A stretch of DNA of 64,000 nucleotides from Candidatus Competibacteraceae bacterium (GTDB lineage: Bacteria; Pseudomonadota; Gammaproteobacteria; Competibacterales; Competibacteraceae): NCBI GenBank assembly GCA_003989065.1, contig RXIW01000001.1, forward strand, positions 1-64,000. Reading direction: 5' to 3'. The position numbers were made by a program, and so were the translations under genes. Numbering within the stretch: position 1 is the stretch's first letter; every line of letters starts with the position of its first letter. This document shows, in pieces, positions 25,676 to 35,245 of this stretch. The notes under the pieces were generated by a model that searched no databases, was not told where the DNA came from, and saw nothing but the letters and a program-made list of their open reading frames with translations.

Positions 25676-26852
25676 AGTAAAGGAAAGCCTCCCGCCGCAC
25701 CTCCTCGAACTCTGCCCGCTCCTGTGCCCATTGCGCGGCCAGATCGCCCAGGTCGGCGTCCGCCTCCAGCGCCAGGCGCAGCTGGTCATCACCCGCCAGC
25801 AGATCGATGGCGGGAATATCGGCCACGAACTCATAGGGCTTGGCCCGCCACGCGAAAACCTCCGGGGCAACGCGCTTGACGCTTTGCAGAAAAACCGCGC
25901 CGGTGAGATAGGAATCGAACCGCGCACGATCGGTCAGATGGATCTGCACCCCTCCACACGTCCGCTCGGCTTGTTTCTGAAACTTGGGGCGGAAATACAA
26001 AGGCCGGAACCGGCACCCAGGTAGGCGATAGCGCGACAATTCGGCGGCGAGATCTTCGGGATCGATGCCGGGCGCACCGGCAATCTCGAATGGCCGACAG
26101 GTCCCCCGCCCCTCCGACCATTCGGTGGCCTCCACCAGACACATGCCGGGATACACCACCGCCGTATCCACCGTCGGCATGTTGGGCGAGGGATAGATCC
26201 AGGGCAATCCGGTCTCCTCGAAATACATCTCGCGCCGCCAGCCGCGCATCGGCAACACCTCCAGCTCACAGCGGATACCCCGCCGCTTCTGGACATGACG
26301 GGCGATCTCGCCAGCCGTCAGCCCGTGGCGATTGGGCAGGGGATGCAAGCCGACGAAGGATTCGAAACCCGGCTTGATCAGATTGCCTTCGGTGGTCACA
26401 CCATCGATGGGATTGGGCCGATCGCACACCAGTACCCGTACTCCGACCTGGCCGGCCGCTTCCATGCACAAGGCCATGGTCCAGACGAAGGTGTAATAGC
26501 GCGCGCCCACGTCCTGCAGATCGATCACCAGCGCGTCCAAACCTTCCAGCTGTTCCCGACGCGGCGTCAGGCTAGCGAAGGTCGCACCGTACAGGCTATG
26601 CACCGGCACCCCCAAGCGGGGATCGAGCGCCAGATCGCCGACATCCTCCATGTCCTGTGCCTCGCCGCGCGCACCGTGTTCCGGGCCGAAGATGGCGGCG
26701 ATGCGCGCACCGGTCGCTGGCAACAAGTCCAGCGCATGGCGCAGCTCGGCGTCGACACTGGCGGGATGACAAACGACGCCGATGCGGGCACCGCGAATTT
26801 TTTCGGGACACTCGTTAATGAGTGTTTCGAGGCCGGTCTGGACACGGGACAT
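25671..26852 (-). CDS. namZ: NamZ-type exo-beta-N-acetylmuramidase (DUF1343)
   Basis: This 393-residue protein is of the DUF1343 family, whose characterised member NamZ removes terminal MurNAc during peptidoglycan recycling. Visible family features: IGVVCHPASVD, IFGPEHGARGEAQDME, LVIDLQDVGARYYTFVWTM, VCDRPNPIDG, NRHGLTAGEIA and the C-terminal EFEEVRREAFLYS, so both ends look intact. No signal peptide is evident in this reading, so a cytoplasmic location is possible. ATG 26852 is preferred; a TTG four codons earlier abuts the AAGG. The stop codon touches a recombinase remnant, so sequence after the gene has been replaced. Confidence 0.88.
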   Translation of the reverse strand: MSRVQTGLETLINECPEKIRGARIGVVCHPASVDAELRHALDLLPATGARIAAIFGPEHGARGEAQDMEDVGDLALDPRLGVPVHSLYGATFASLTPRREQLEGLDALVIDLQDVGARYYTFVWTMALCMEAAGQVGVRVLVCDRPNPIDGVTTEGNLIKPGFESFVGLHPLPNRHGLTAGEIARHVQKRRGIRCELEVLPMRGWRREMYFEETGLPWIYPSPNMPTVDTAVVYPGMCLVEATEWSEGRGTCRPFEIAGAPGIDPEDLAAELSRYRLPGCRFRPLYFRPKFQKQAERTCGGVQIHLTDRARFDSYLTGAVFLQSVKRVAPEVFAWRAKPYEFVADIPAIDLLAGDDQLRLALEADADLGDLAAQWAQERAEFEEVRREAFLYS

Positions 26853-26926
26853 GGGAAATACCAACCTTCTGATGGGCGATAGGAGCGGTGGATTCTACCC
26901 GTCCGCGCACAACGGCGCGGCATGGC

Positions 26927-27382
26927 CTACCCAAAGAATCTTTTCAGCTGCCGAGCCAGCCACCCTTCCTCTCGCTCCTTCTGCTGCATGGTCACCTGTA
27001 CGACCGACACATAATCAGCGTCCTCGGACTTGATGTGACTGATCAACCATGCGCGCAAGGTGGATAGCAGCAGCTTGGTCACGTCCTCGCCGGCCTCGAA
27101 ACGGCTGCGATAATCCAAGATCCTTCTGATGAAAAGGGCATGGACTTTCTGATGGGCCACCAGATGCGAATATTGCGCATCGGCCATCAGGCTTTCTTCG
27201 AACTTGAAATGAATGTCGGTGTAGTCGACCAACTGCTCCAGCACCAAGCGAACGACCTTTTGATCGGGATGGGCGCTGACTTCATGCAATTTATTGATAT
27301 AACTTACAATTTTCTTATGCTGCTCATCAATGGTCCGAATTCCAGTATTCAGACTATCGTTCCATTCCATATACAGTGCCAT
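26927..27382 (-). CDS. bacteriohemerythrin
   Basis: This 151-residue four-helix protein carries the full set of di-iron ligands of oxygen-binding hemerythrins. His22 (DEQHKKIV), His58 and Glu62 (IHFKFEES), His77 and His81 (HQKVHALF), and His116 and Asp121 (SHIKSEDAD) are all present. The N-terminal MEWNDSLNTGIRTID is also typical. Bacteriohemerythrins deliver or sense O2 in microaerobic bacteria. ATG 27382 has AAGGGGA about eight bases upstream; the frame is open a few codons further. It is monocistronic. Confidence 0.93.
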   Translation of the reverse strand: MALYMEWNDSLNTGIRTIDEQHKKIVSYINKLHEVSAHPDQKVVRLVLEQLVDYTDIHFKFEESLMADAQYSHLVAHQKVHALFIRRILDYRSRFEAGEDVTKLLLSTLRAWLISHIKSEDADYVSVVQVTMQQKEREEGWLARQLKRFFG

Positions 27383-27539
27383 ATTATGTCCCCTTGGCGA
27401 TATCATGTTTATTTGTTGAATTTATCAAGTGGATTATATGTAAACTGCCCCCGACGCCCCAAGTCCAGTGGGTCAGGATGATCGCTGGATGGCGCGTTGC
27501 CGGGTTTGTGCTACTGTTGGGCACCCGTCATATCCCCGA

Positions 27540-28682
27540 ATGACCATGCGCGCCTCTCTCGAACGGCAAAGATATCTGCTCGACTACACCCTGGCGGCCC
27601 TGTCGCGGCGCAAGGCCCGCAACCTCGGTTTGCTGCTGGCCTATACCCTGCTGGTGTTTCTGTTCAGCGCCGTGCTGCTGCTCAGCCAGGGCTTGCGGCG
27701 GGAAGCGGCCTTACTGCTGCAGGATGCGCCCGAGGTCGTCGTGCAACAGCTGATGGCAGGGCGGCATGCGCTGTTGCCGGCGGCCTGGCTCGACAGCCTG
27801 CGGCAAATCCGCGGGGTCGGCTCGGTCAAAGGCCGGCTATGGGGCTATTACTACGATCCAGTGATCAAGGCCAATTACACGGTGATGGTCGCGCCGGACC
27901 GCTCGCTCGCCGCCGATCAACTCATCATCGGCGCGGGGCTGGCGCGGGCTCGGCGACTCGGCGTTGCTGACTATTTCAGCTTGCGCGCCGCCGATGGTCG
28001 GGCATTGCCATTCAAGATCAGCGGCGTGCTGGATACCCATTCGGAACTGTTGAGCGCCGATCTCATCCTGCTATCCGAAGCCGGTTTCCGCGCCCTCTTC
28101 GACTTTCCGCCCGATCACTATACCGATGCGGCGCTGACAGTGCGCAATCCCCGCGAAGCGGCGACCATCGCCGGTAAGATCGCCCTGGCCCTGCCTGGCA
28201 GTCGGCCGATCCTGCGCGCGGAGCTGCTGCGCACCTATGACGCGGTGTTCAGCTGGCGTGAAGGTATGCTGTTCGTCACCCTTGGCGCGCTGCTGCTGGC
28301 GTTCATGATCCTGGCGTGGGACAAGACGGCCGGGTTGAGCGCCGAGGAGAAACGCGAGATCGGCATTCTCAAGGCGATCGGCTGGGAAACCAGCGATATT
28401 CTGGCCATGAAGCTGTGGGAAGGAATGCTGTTGTCGTTGACTGCTTTTCTGGCCGGCTATCTGCTGGCCTGGTGGCAGGTGTTCCACGATGGCGCGCGCT
28501 GGTTCGCCCCGGTGTTGAAAGGCTGGGCGGTGCTGTATCCCGACTTCCGCCTGACGCCCGCGGTGGATCTGCAACAGCTGCTGGTGCTGCTGGGTATCAC
28601 GGTGTTGCCCTACATCGTCGCCACCCTCATCCCGATCTGGCGCGCGGCCATCGCCGATCCCGACGCGGCGATGCGCGGATGA
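27540..28682 (+). CDS. ABC transporter permease, FtsX/MacB type
   Basis: This membrane protein of about 380 residues has one N-terminal helix (NLGLLLAYTLLVFLFSAVLL), a large periplasmic domain (about residues 50-240) and three C-terminal helices. This is the topology of LolC, MacB and FtsX-like permeases, which mostly transmit force rather than form a pore. The stretch KREIGILKAIGWETSDI is the family's cytoplasmic coupling loop. ATG 27540 (or ATG 27546) is the probable start; no clear ribosome site. The stop overlaps the ATPase gene by ATGA. Confidence 0.87.
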   Translation: MTMRASLERQRYLLDYTLAALSRRKARNLGLLLAYTLLVFLFSAVLLLSQGLRREAALLLQDAPEVVVQQLMAGRHALLPAAWLDSLRQIRGVGSVKGRLWGYYYDPVIKANYTVMVAPDRSLAADQLIIGAGLARARRLGVADYFSLRAADGRALPFKISGVLDTHSELLSADLILLSEAGFRALFDFPPDHYTDAALTVRNPREAATIAGKIALALPGSRPILRAELLRTYDAVFSWREGMLFVTLGALLLAFMILAWDKTAGLSAEEKREIGILKAIGWETSDILAMKLWEGMLLSLTAFLAGYLLAWWQVFHDGARWFAPVLKGWAVLYPDFRLTPAVDLQQLLVLLGITVLPYIVATLIPIWRAAIADPDAAMRG

Positions 28683-29377
28683 TCGAGCTGCGCGAGGTCA
28701 GCAAGATTTTCAATCAGGGGCAGCCCAACGAGTGCCGGGCCTTGTGCGGGGTCAGTCTGGATCTAGCGCGCGGCGGCATCACCGCATTCAAGGGTCCCAG
28801 CGGTTCCGGCAAGACCACCCTGCTGGCGCTGGTCGGCTGTCTGGCCCGACCCACGTCCGGTCGCATCCTGCTCGACGGTCGCCTGCTGTCCAATCTGCCG
28901 GAGCGCTTCCTGACCGAGGTGCGTCGACACACCTTCGGCTTCGTATTCCAGCAGTTCAACCTGATTCGCGGCCTGACCGTGCTGGAAAACGTCATGCTAC
29001 CGGCCTATCCGCTGGGATGGCCTTACCGGGAGCTGGTCAACGCAGCGTCCATTCTGCTCGACCGCTTCGGTTTGGCGGCCAAGGCCAGCAGTCGAGTGGA
29101 ATGGTTGTCCGGCGGCGAAGCCCAGCGCACCGCCCTGGCCCGCGCCCTGATCAACGATCCCGCGGTACTGATCGCCGACGAGCCAACCGCCAATCTCGAC
29201 AGCGCCCTGTCGCGGGAAGTATTAACGCTGCTGGGCGAACTGGCCGGTCAGGGCCGCACGGTGCTGGTCAGCAGCCATGACCCGCTGGTGTTCGACGCCG
29301 CGCAAGTAGACCGCGTGGTCGAGCTGCACGATGGGCGGATCGTGCGCGACGCAGGACGAGCGCGGGAACCCTCCTAA
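28679..29377 (+). CDS. ABC transporter ATP-binding protein, LolD/MacB type
   Basis: This 232-residue ATPase has Walker A GPSGSGKTT, the Q-loop region FGFVFQQFNLI, signature LSGGEAQR and Walker B VLIADEPTANLD followed by an H-loop SSHDP. The sequence belongs to the LolD/FtsE/MacB class and pairs with the permease just upstream, overlapping it by four bases. Only one permease gene is present, so a homodimer is expected. The substrate is not deducible. Confidence 0.92.
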   Translation: MIELREVSKIFNQGQPNECRALCGVSLDLARGGITAFKGPSGSGKTTLLALVGCLARPTSGRILLDGRLLSNLPERFLTEVRRHTFGFVFQQFNLIRGLTVLENVMLPAYPLGWPYRELVNAASILLDRFGLAAKASSRVEWLSGGEAQRTALARALINDPAVLIADEPTANLDSALSREVLTLLGELAGQGRTVLVSSHDPLVFDAAQVDRVVELHDGRIVRDAGRAREPS

Positions 29378-29379
29378 CC

Positions 29380-29697
29380 ATGCGCCGCCCACACCGTTTC
29401 CTGGCGCGCCGGGCGAACGCCGCCTTGCTGCTCTTGACCATCTTACTGCTGCTGTTCGGGTTGAGCCTGGTGGACGGATGGTGGCATAGCCGTTCACCCA
29501 TCCAGTCAGCCGATACGGTGCTGGTTCGCGAATTGGGCCTGACCGACCTCAGCCTGTTCACCGAAGCGCGCTATACCCGCCACCCCAGCCAGGCCGATCG
29601 GTTCAGCGCGTTCCAGGATCACCCGGCGGCGCTGGATCACTTCCCTTCCGGCGCGCTGCTGCCACCGCCGCCTGCCCTGAGCGCGCCTTCCCCCTGA
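29380..29697 (+). CDS. small membrane-anchored protein of the ABC transporter operon
   Basis: This 105-residue protein begins two bases after the ATPase gene. It has a basic N-terminus (MRRPHRFLARR), one long hydrophobic helix (about residues 14-30) and a periplasmic tail. The tail contains LGLTDLSLFTEARYTRHPSQ and ends in a proline-rich stretch. It is not recognised. Tight coupling suggests an accessory subunit of the transporter, perhaps tethering it or presenting substrate. Confidence 0.7.
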   Translation: MRRPHRFLARRANAALLLLTILLLLFGLSLVDGWWHSRSPIQSADTVLVRELGLTDLSLFTEARYTRHPSQADRFSAFQDHPAALDHFPSGALLPPPPALSAPSP

Positions 29698-29717
29698 AAC
29701 GGCGGTCTGCGCACCGC

Positions 29718-32396
29718 TCAGCCGGGACTGGCGACCGCCGACTGGGCGATGATTTGCCGCAACTCCGGCACACAGGACCCGCAGTTGGTGCCCGCTTTCA
29801 GGGCCACGCCAATCTTTTCGGGCGTCACCAGCGTTTGTTCGCGGATCGCACTGGTGATGGTGTTGAGTCCCACCCCGAAGCAGGCGCAAACGATTCGACC
29901 CTGGTCGCGTTGCCCTTGACCAGGACGTCCGGCCAACAGGCTGGCGCGTTCGGCCTGGCCCAATTCCGGCGCAGTGAACAGGCTGGCCAGCCAACCCCGC
30001 AACGGCAATTCCGGGGTGGGAGCGACGAACAGGCAGGCATGCAAACGGCCATCGACCAGCGCCGCGCCGCGATAGCGCTTGGCCCCGACATCGGCAAACT
30101 CCAACCACTCCCAACCGGGGTCATCACCAAGCAGATTGCGGATCCAAGCCGGCCAGTCGTCGACGGCGGTTTCGCCCGCCAGCTCGTAGCGCCAGCACGC
30201 CTGGTCGCGGATGCTGACTCGATACTCGGCCGCCGGGGGCTCGATGGCGGCGCGGGTCAGCAGAAAACCATGCCAGCGAGGCTGGTAGCGCTGTACCCGA
30301 ACCGGCGTATGTTTCGATTCCGGTTGGCCGGACAGAGGATCGACTTCCGGGTTGACTAGGGCATTGACCCGCCCAGATGGCGCGAGCGGCGAGCCCCAAT
30401 GCATCGGCACGAACACGGTGCCCGGTTGCTGCTCCGGATTGGTCCGCACCCGCACCAACATTTCCCCCCAGCGGCTGTGCACCCGCGCCAGCAGGTTTTC
30501 GCTGACCCCCGAGGCCAGCGCATCCACCGGATGGATTTCGAGGTAGGGTTCGGGGATATGGCCGGTCAGGCGGGCGGTCTTGCCGGTGCGGGTCATGGTG
30601 TGCCACTGATCGCGAATCCGGCCACTGTTGAGAACGAGCGGAAAAGAGTCGTCTACCGCGTGGACCGGTCCACGCTCACCAACCGCGATGCAGCGCCCCT
30701 TACCATCGGTGGTGAAGAACCCACCTGCCCCGAACAGCCGAGTGGCTCCGGCTGCAACGCCCTTCGGCCAAGGCCATTGAAAGGGTTGCAGAGTCGCGTA
30801 GTCGGCATCGCTCAACTCGGAGCAGGCCGAGATGTCGAAATCGCGGCCACCGGCGTTCTCGAACCCCGACAAAGCGGCGTGTTCGCGAAAGATATCCGCC
30901 GGCGACTCGAATGGAAATTGCCCGGCGAATCCCAAACGACGGGCGACCTGGGTCACCATCCACCAATCCGGCTGGGCCTCGCCCGGCGGTGGCAGAAAGG
31001 TGCGCTGCCGGGAAATGCGCCGTTCGGAGTTGGTGACCGTGCCGTCCTTCTCACCCCAGGTCAAGGCCGGCAGTTTGATATGGGCCAGACGCACGGTGTC
31101 GGTGTCGGCCACCGCATCGGAGACGACGACCAGCGGACAGCGCTGCAGCGCGGCCCGCACCTGGTCGGCGTCGGGCATGCTGACCACCGGGTTGGTGCCC
31201 ATGATCCACAGCGCCTTGATCTGACCGGCCGCCACCGCCTTGAACAGCTCGACCGCTTTTAAACCAGGCTGCTGGGCCATGGCGGGCGCTTGCCAGAATC
31301 GCCCCACCCGCTCGACATCGGCGGGAATCCATTCCATGTGGGCGGCTAGCTGATTGGCCAGACCGCCGACTTCGCGCCCACCCATGGCGTTGGGCTGGCC
31401 AGTGACCGAAAACGGCCCCATGCCCGGCTGGCCGATACGGCCGGTGGCCAGATGGCAATTGATGATGGCGTTGACCTTGTCGCTGCCGTGCGCGGATTGG
31501 TTGACGCCCTGCGAATAGACCGTCACCACCTTGCGGGTACGGCTCCACAGGCCGTAGAACTCGGCGACATCGTTTTCCGGCAGGCCGGTGCGGGCGGCGA
31601 CCGCCGGAATGTTGGGCGCAACCGCCATGGCCGCCTGGTAGGCCGACAGAAACCCCGTGACATGCTGATCCAGGAATTGGAAATCCAAGCGATTCTGCTG
31701 GTAGAGCTGAACCAGCAGGCCATTGAACAAGGCGGTGTCCGAACCGGGCTTGAGCGGCAGATGCATCTCGGCCACGTCGCAGGTGGTGGTACGACGCGGA
31801 TCGATCACCACCAAGCGCGGCAGACCGCCGCGCCGTTCGCGGGCAGCGAGGATGCGCTGATACAACACCGGATGACACCAGGCCAGGTTGGAGCCGACCA
31901 GCACCAGCAGGTCGGCTTCCTCCAGGTCTTCGTAACAACCGGGCACGGTATCCGAACCGAATGCCCGCTTGTGGCCGGCGACCGAGGACGACATGCACAG
32001 CCGCGAGTTGGTGTCGATGTTGGCGACGCCGAGACACCCCTTCATCAGCTTGTTGGCGACGTAGTAGTCCTCGGTCAACAGCTGTCCGGAGACGTAGAAA
32101 GCAACGGCCTCGGGACCGTGCTCGGCCAGCGCCTGGCGAAACCCGTCGGCCACCGCATCCAGCGCCTCGTCCCACGCGACCCGCTGGCCCGCGATTTCGG
32201 GATGGAGCAGACGATCGTCCAGGCTCAGCGTTTCACCCAGTGCGGCCCCCTTCGAGCACAGTCGCCCGAAGTTGGCGGGATGGAGTTCGTCGCCGGCCAC
32301 CCGCGCTCCACCATCGGAGTCGGGCGTGACCTTGACCCCACAGCCGACCCCGCAGTATGGACAGGTCGTGCGGACTGTTTCGCCAGCGCTACTCAT
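29718..32396 (-). CDS. nasA: assimilatory nitrate reductase catalytic subunit with BFD domain
   Basis: This 892-residue cytoplasmic molybdoenzyme reduces nitrate to nitrite. An N-terminal [4Fe-4S] site is given by Cys12, Cys15, Cys19 and Cys47 (CPYCGVGC and LCSKG). The bis-MGD oxidoreductase body follows, with DTNSRLCMSSSVAGHKRAFG including the likely Mo-ligand Cys. The molybdopterin-dinucleotide domain leads to a C-terminal BFD-type [2Fe-2S] domain (CACFGVGLNT and CGSCVPEL). This domain order fits NasA-type enzymes that take electrons from a NasB-like or ferredoxin partner. It is the last gene of the nitrate operon, 18 bases after nirD, with GGAG before the ATG. Confidence 0.95.
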   Translation of the reverse strand: MSSAGETVRTTCPYCGVGCGVKVTPDSDGGARVAGDELHPANFGRLCSKGAALGETLSLDDRLLHPEIAGQRVAWDEALDAVADGFRQALAEHGPEAVAFYVSGQLLTEDYYVANKLMKGCLGVANIDTNSRLCMSSSVAGHKRAFGSDTVPGCYEDLEEADLLVLVGSNLAWCHPVLYQRILAARERRGGLPRLVVIDPRRTTTCDVAEMHLPLKPGSDTALFNGLLVQLYQQNRLDFQFLDQHVTGFLSAYQAAMAVAPNIPAVAARTGLPENDVAEFYGLWSRTRKVVTVYSQGVNQSAHGSDKVNAIINCHLATGRIGQPGMGPFSVTGQPNAMGGREVGGLANQLAAHMEWIPADVERVGRFWQAPAMAQQPGLKAVELFKAVAAGQIKALWIMGTNPVVSMPDADQVRAALQRCPLVVVSDAVADTDTVRLAHIKLPALTWGEKDGTVTNSERRISRQRTFLPPPGEAQPDWWMVTQVARRLGFAGQFPFESPADIFREHAALSGFENAGGRDFDISACSELSDADYATLQPFQWPWPKGVAAGATRLFGAGGFFTTDGKGRCIAVGERGPVHAVDDSFPLVLNSGRIRDQWHTMTRTGKTARLTGHIPEPYLEIHPVDALASGVSENLLARVHSRWGEMLVRVRTNPEQQPGTVFVPMHWGSPLAPSGRVNALVNPEVDPLSGQPESKHTPVRVQRYQPRWHGFLLTRAAIEPPAAEYRVSIRDQACWRYELAGETAVDDWPAWIRNLLGDDPGWEWLEFADVGAKRYRGAALVDGRLHACLFVAPTPELPLRGWLASLFTAPELGQAERASLLAGRPGQGQRDQGRIVCACFGVGLNTITSAIREQTLVTPEKIGVALKAGTNCGSCVPELRQIIAQSAVASPG

Positions 32397-32414
32397 CGGG
32401 CGATCTCTCCTCGC

Positions 32415-32768
32415 TCAGGCGGTGGCAGGGGCAGCGGTCGGCAGGCTGACCACGTTGTTCAGCCCCAGAAACAGTCGGCCATCCGCCTCCAACCGCACCG
32501 GATAGTGGGTGGCGCAACCAACATCCGGGGCAACCGCCTGGCCGCTTTCCAGCTCCAGCATCCAGTTATGCAGCGGACAGGTGACCCGATGGCCGTGCAC
32601 GATGCCCTGCGACAGCGGCCCGCCCTTGTGCGGACAGCGATCGCGCAGGGCAAAAGCTTGGTCGTCGGAGGTGCGGAAGATGGCAACTTCGCCGTGCGGC
32701 GTCTGGACGACCCGTGAGCCCAGGCGCGGAATGTCATCGAGTGCGCCGATTTCGTACCAGTCATACAT
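32415..32768 (-). CDS. nirD: nitrite reductase small subunit, Rieske type
   Basis: This 117-residue protein is the small subunit of assimilatory NADH-nitrite reductase. A Rieske-like [2Fe-2S] motif is complete: CPHKGGPL and CPLHNW. The ATG at 32768 (MYDWYEIGALDDIP) matches the family start and has GGAG nine bases upstream. The earlier in-frame ATG at 32783 abuts its AAGGA. It lies directly behind nirB, as usual, and assembles with it. Confidence 0.93.
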   Translation of the reverse strand: MYDWYEIGALDDIPRLGSRVVQTPHGEVAIFRTSDDQAFALRDRCPHKGGPLSQGIVHGHRVTCPLHNWMLELESGQAVAPDVGCATHYPVRLEADGRLFLGLNNVVSLPTAAPATA

Positions 32769-32786
32769 GTAAGCTATCTCCATTCC

Positions 32787-35219
32787 TTAACCGACTTGCC
32801 GCAGAGCTTGAAACTCGTGGGCGTCTTTATAGCCGCTGGCGCGTTCGGCCCAAGGATCGACCTGGGCATGCTTCTGCGAATCGAGGAAGCGGCCGTACAA
32901 CGCCTTGCGGTTATCCGCATCCTCGACGATGCGCGATTTCACATAGCTCAGCCCGACCCGTTCGATCCACGGCGCAGTACGTTCCAGATAGCGGCCTTCC
33001 TCGCGATACAGTTGCATGAACGCGCCGCAGTACTCCTTCACCTCTTCCTCCGTGGCGCATTTGCACAGCAGGTCGGTGCCGCGGATCTTGATCCCGCCGT
33101 TGCCGCCGACGTGCACTTCGTAGCCGGAATCGACGCAGACCACCCCAAAGTCCTTGATGGTGGCCTCGGCGCAGTTGCGCGGACAGCCGGACACGGCCAT
33201 CTTGAACTTGTGCGGGGTCCATGAACCCCAAGTCATCTTCTCCAGCTTGACGCCCAGTCCGGTCGAATCCTGGGTGCCGAACCGGCACCAGTCGGAACCG
33301 ACGCAGGTCTTGACGGTGCGCAGGCTCTTGCCATAGGCGTGGCCGGACACCATGCCGGCGGCGTTGAGATCGGCCCAGACCTTCGGCAGGTCTTCCTTTT
33401 TCACCCCCAGCAGATCGATACGCTGACCGCCGGTGACCTTGACCGTGGGAATCTGGAACTTGTCGGCAACATCGGCGATGGCGCGCAATTCCTTGGGGCT
33501 GGTCAAACCGCCCCACATGCGCGGAACGACCGAATAGGTACCGTCCTTCTGGATGTTGGCGTGGACCCGCTCGTTGATGAAACGGGATTGCTGATCGTCT
33601 TGCGCCTCGTGGGGCCAGGTCGAGATCAGGTAGTAGTTGAGGGCGGGCCGGCAGGAGTGGCAACCGTCCGGAGTTTTCCAATCCAACGTGGTGAACACAT
33701 CCCGCAGCGTGGTCAGATGCCGTTCGCGAATCGCTGCGCGCACGGTGTCGTGCGAATGCTCGGTGCACTTGCACATCGGCTTTTCGGCCGGAGTCTTGCC
33801 GATGGTGCCAACGGTCGCGGCCAGGATCTGTTCGACCAGGCCGGTGCAGGAACCACAGGACGCCGAGGCTTTGGTATGGGCGCGCACTTCGTCGAGCGTG
33901 AACAGCTTCTTCTCGGCGATGGCCTTGACGATCGTGCCTTTGCAAACGCCGTTGCAACCGCAGATCTCGGCGTCATCGGCCATGGTCATCACGCTAAAGC
34001 CGTCGCGACCCGAATCGGCCATGTGGGCATGACCGAACAGCACGGTCTCGCGGAATGCGCCGATGTCGGTATTTTCCCGCAACAGCTGGAAATACCAGGA
34101 CCCGTCCACGGTGTCGCCGTACAGCACCGCGCCCTGCACCCGATTTTCCTTGACCACCAGCTTCTTGTAGACGCCGCGCGCCGGATCGCGCAGGACGATT
34201 TCCTCGCAGCCCGGCCCGCCGTTGAAATTGCCGGCCGAGAACAGATCGATGCCGGTGACCTTGAGCTTGGTGCTGGTCACCGAGCCCTGATAGCTGCCGA
34301 TGCCGAATCGCGCCAGATGATTGGCGCAGACCTTGGCCTGCTCCCACAACGGCGCCACCAACCCGTAGCATTGGCCGCGATGCTGTACGCACTCGCCGAC
34401 CGCATAGACCCGCGGATCGTAGGTCTGCATGGTGTCGTTGACCACGATGCCGCGTTCGCAATAGATCCCGGCCTTCTTGGCCAACTCGATGTTGGGACGG
34501 ATGCCGACCGCCATCACCACCAGATCGGTCGGGATTTCCAGGCCATCCTTGAACCGTACGGCGCGGACCCGGTCCTCACCGAGGATGGCCGCCGTGTTCG
34601 CCCCCATCAGGAACCGCAGACCGCGCTCTTCCAGGGTCGTCCGCAGCATATCCGCCGCCACCGGGTCGAGCTGCCGCTCCATCAGCGTGTCGAGCACGTG
34701 CACCACGGTGACCTGCATCCCCTGCTTCATCAGGCCGTTGGCCGCTTCCAGACCGAGCAGGCCGCCGCCGATCACCACGGCGTTCTTGCCACTGCGCGTC
34801 GCGGCCAACATGGTCTCGACATCATGGATGTCGCGAAAGCCGATCACACCCTGCAAATTGTTGCCCGGCAGCGGCAGGATGAAGGGATTGGAACCGGTCG
34901 CCAACAGCAACCGATCGTAGGGCGCGACCGTGCCATCAGCGGCCCGCACTTCGCGGCGGGAGCGATGAATCTCGACCACGGCCTGTCCGGCATGCAGATG
35001 GATGCCCTTCTCTTCATACCAGGGTAAATCGTTGATCATGATCTGCTCGACGGTCTTCTCGCCCGCCAGCACCGGCGACAACATGATCCGGTTGTAGTTG
35101 CCATGCGGCTCGGCGCCGAAGACGGTGATATCGAACTTGTCCGGCGCGATCGCCAACAATTCCTCTATCGTGCGCATCCCCGCCATGCCGTTGCCCACGA
35201 GAACCAAACGCTCTTTCAT
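32787..35219 (-). CDS. nirB: nitrite reductase [NAD(P)H] large subunit
   Basis: This 810-residue enzyme reduces nitrite to ammonium in the cytoplasm. Domains in order: FAD/NAD(P)H-binding pyridine-nucleotide-disulfide oxidoreductase (VLVGNGMAGMRTIEELL; VVIGGGLLGLEAANGL), then a BFD-like [2Fe-2S] region (CGCNGVCKGT with CGSCTGLVEQ) and a second CKCTEHS/CHSCRPALNY region. The C-terminal siroheme/[4Fe-4S] sulfite-nitrite reductase half follows (CVGSDWCRFG and SGCPRNCAEATIKD). ATG 35219 with GGAG about ten bases upstream is chosen over extended starts that would overlap nrtD. Confidence 0.95.
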   Translation of the reverse strand: MKERLVLVGNGMAGMRTIEELLAIAPDKFDITVFGAEPHGNYNRIMLSPVLAGEKTVEQIMINDLPWYEEKGIHLHAGQAVVEIHRSRREVRAADGTVAPYDRLLLATGSNPFILPLPGNNLQGVIGFRDIHDVETMLAATRSGKNAVVIGGGLLGLEAANGLMKQGMQVTVVHVLDTLMERQLDPVAADMLRTTLEERGLRFLMGANTAAILGEDRVRAVRFKDGLEIPTDLVVMAVGIRPNIELAKKAGIYCERGIVVNDTMQTYDPRVYAVGECVQHRGQCYGLVAPLWEQAKVCANHLARFGIGSYQGSVTSTKLKVTGIDLFSAGNFNGGPGCEEIVLRDPARGVYKKLVVKENRVQGAVLYGDTVDGSWYFQLLRENTDIGAFRETVLFGHAHMADSGRDGFSVMTMADDAEICGCNGVCKGTIVKAIAEKKLFTLDEVRAHTKASASCGSCTGLVEQILAATVGTIGKTPAEKPMCKCTEHSHDTVRAAIRERHLTTLRDVFTTLDWKTPDGCHSCRPALNYYLISTWPHEAQDDQQSRFINERVHANIQKDGTYSVVPRMWGGLTSPKELRAIADVADKFQIPTVKVTGGQRIDLLGVKKEDLPKVWADLNAAGMVSGHAYGKSLRTVKTCVGSDWCRFGTQDSTGLGVKLEKMTWGSWTPHKFKMAVSGCPRNCAEATIKDFGVVCVDSGYEVHVGGNGGIKIRGTDLLCKCATEEEVKEYCGAFMQLYREEGRYLERTAPWIERVGLSYVKSRIVEDADNRKALYGRFLDSQKHAQVDPWAERASGYKDAHEFQALRQVG

Positions 35220-35245
35220 CGTCACTTTCTCCATCTTCGTTCCGG

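Noticed and set aside
25496-25927. 143-codon minus-strand frame as an intact gene
   Set aside because: Its first 84 codons are a shifted reading of namZ; only the part after the namZ stop resembles a recombinase, so it is reported as a remnant.
33339-35027. 562-codon open frame on the plus strand opposite nirB
   Set aside because: nirB on the minus strand has full domain evidence; the opposite product is low-complexity and unlike any protein.
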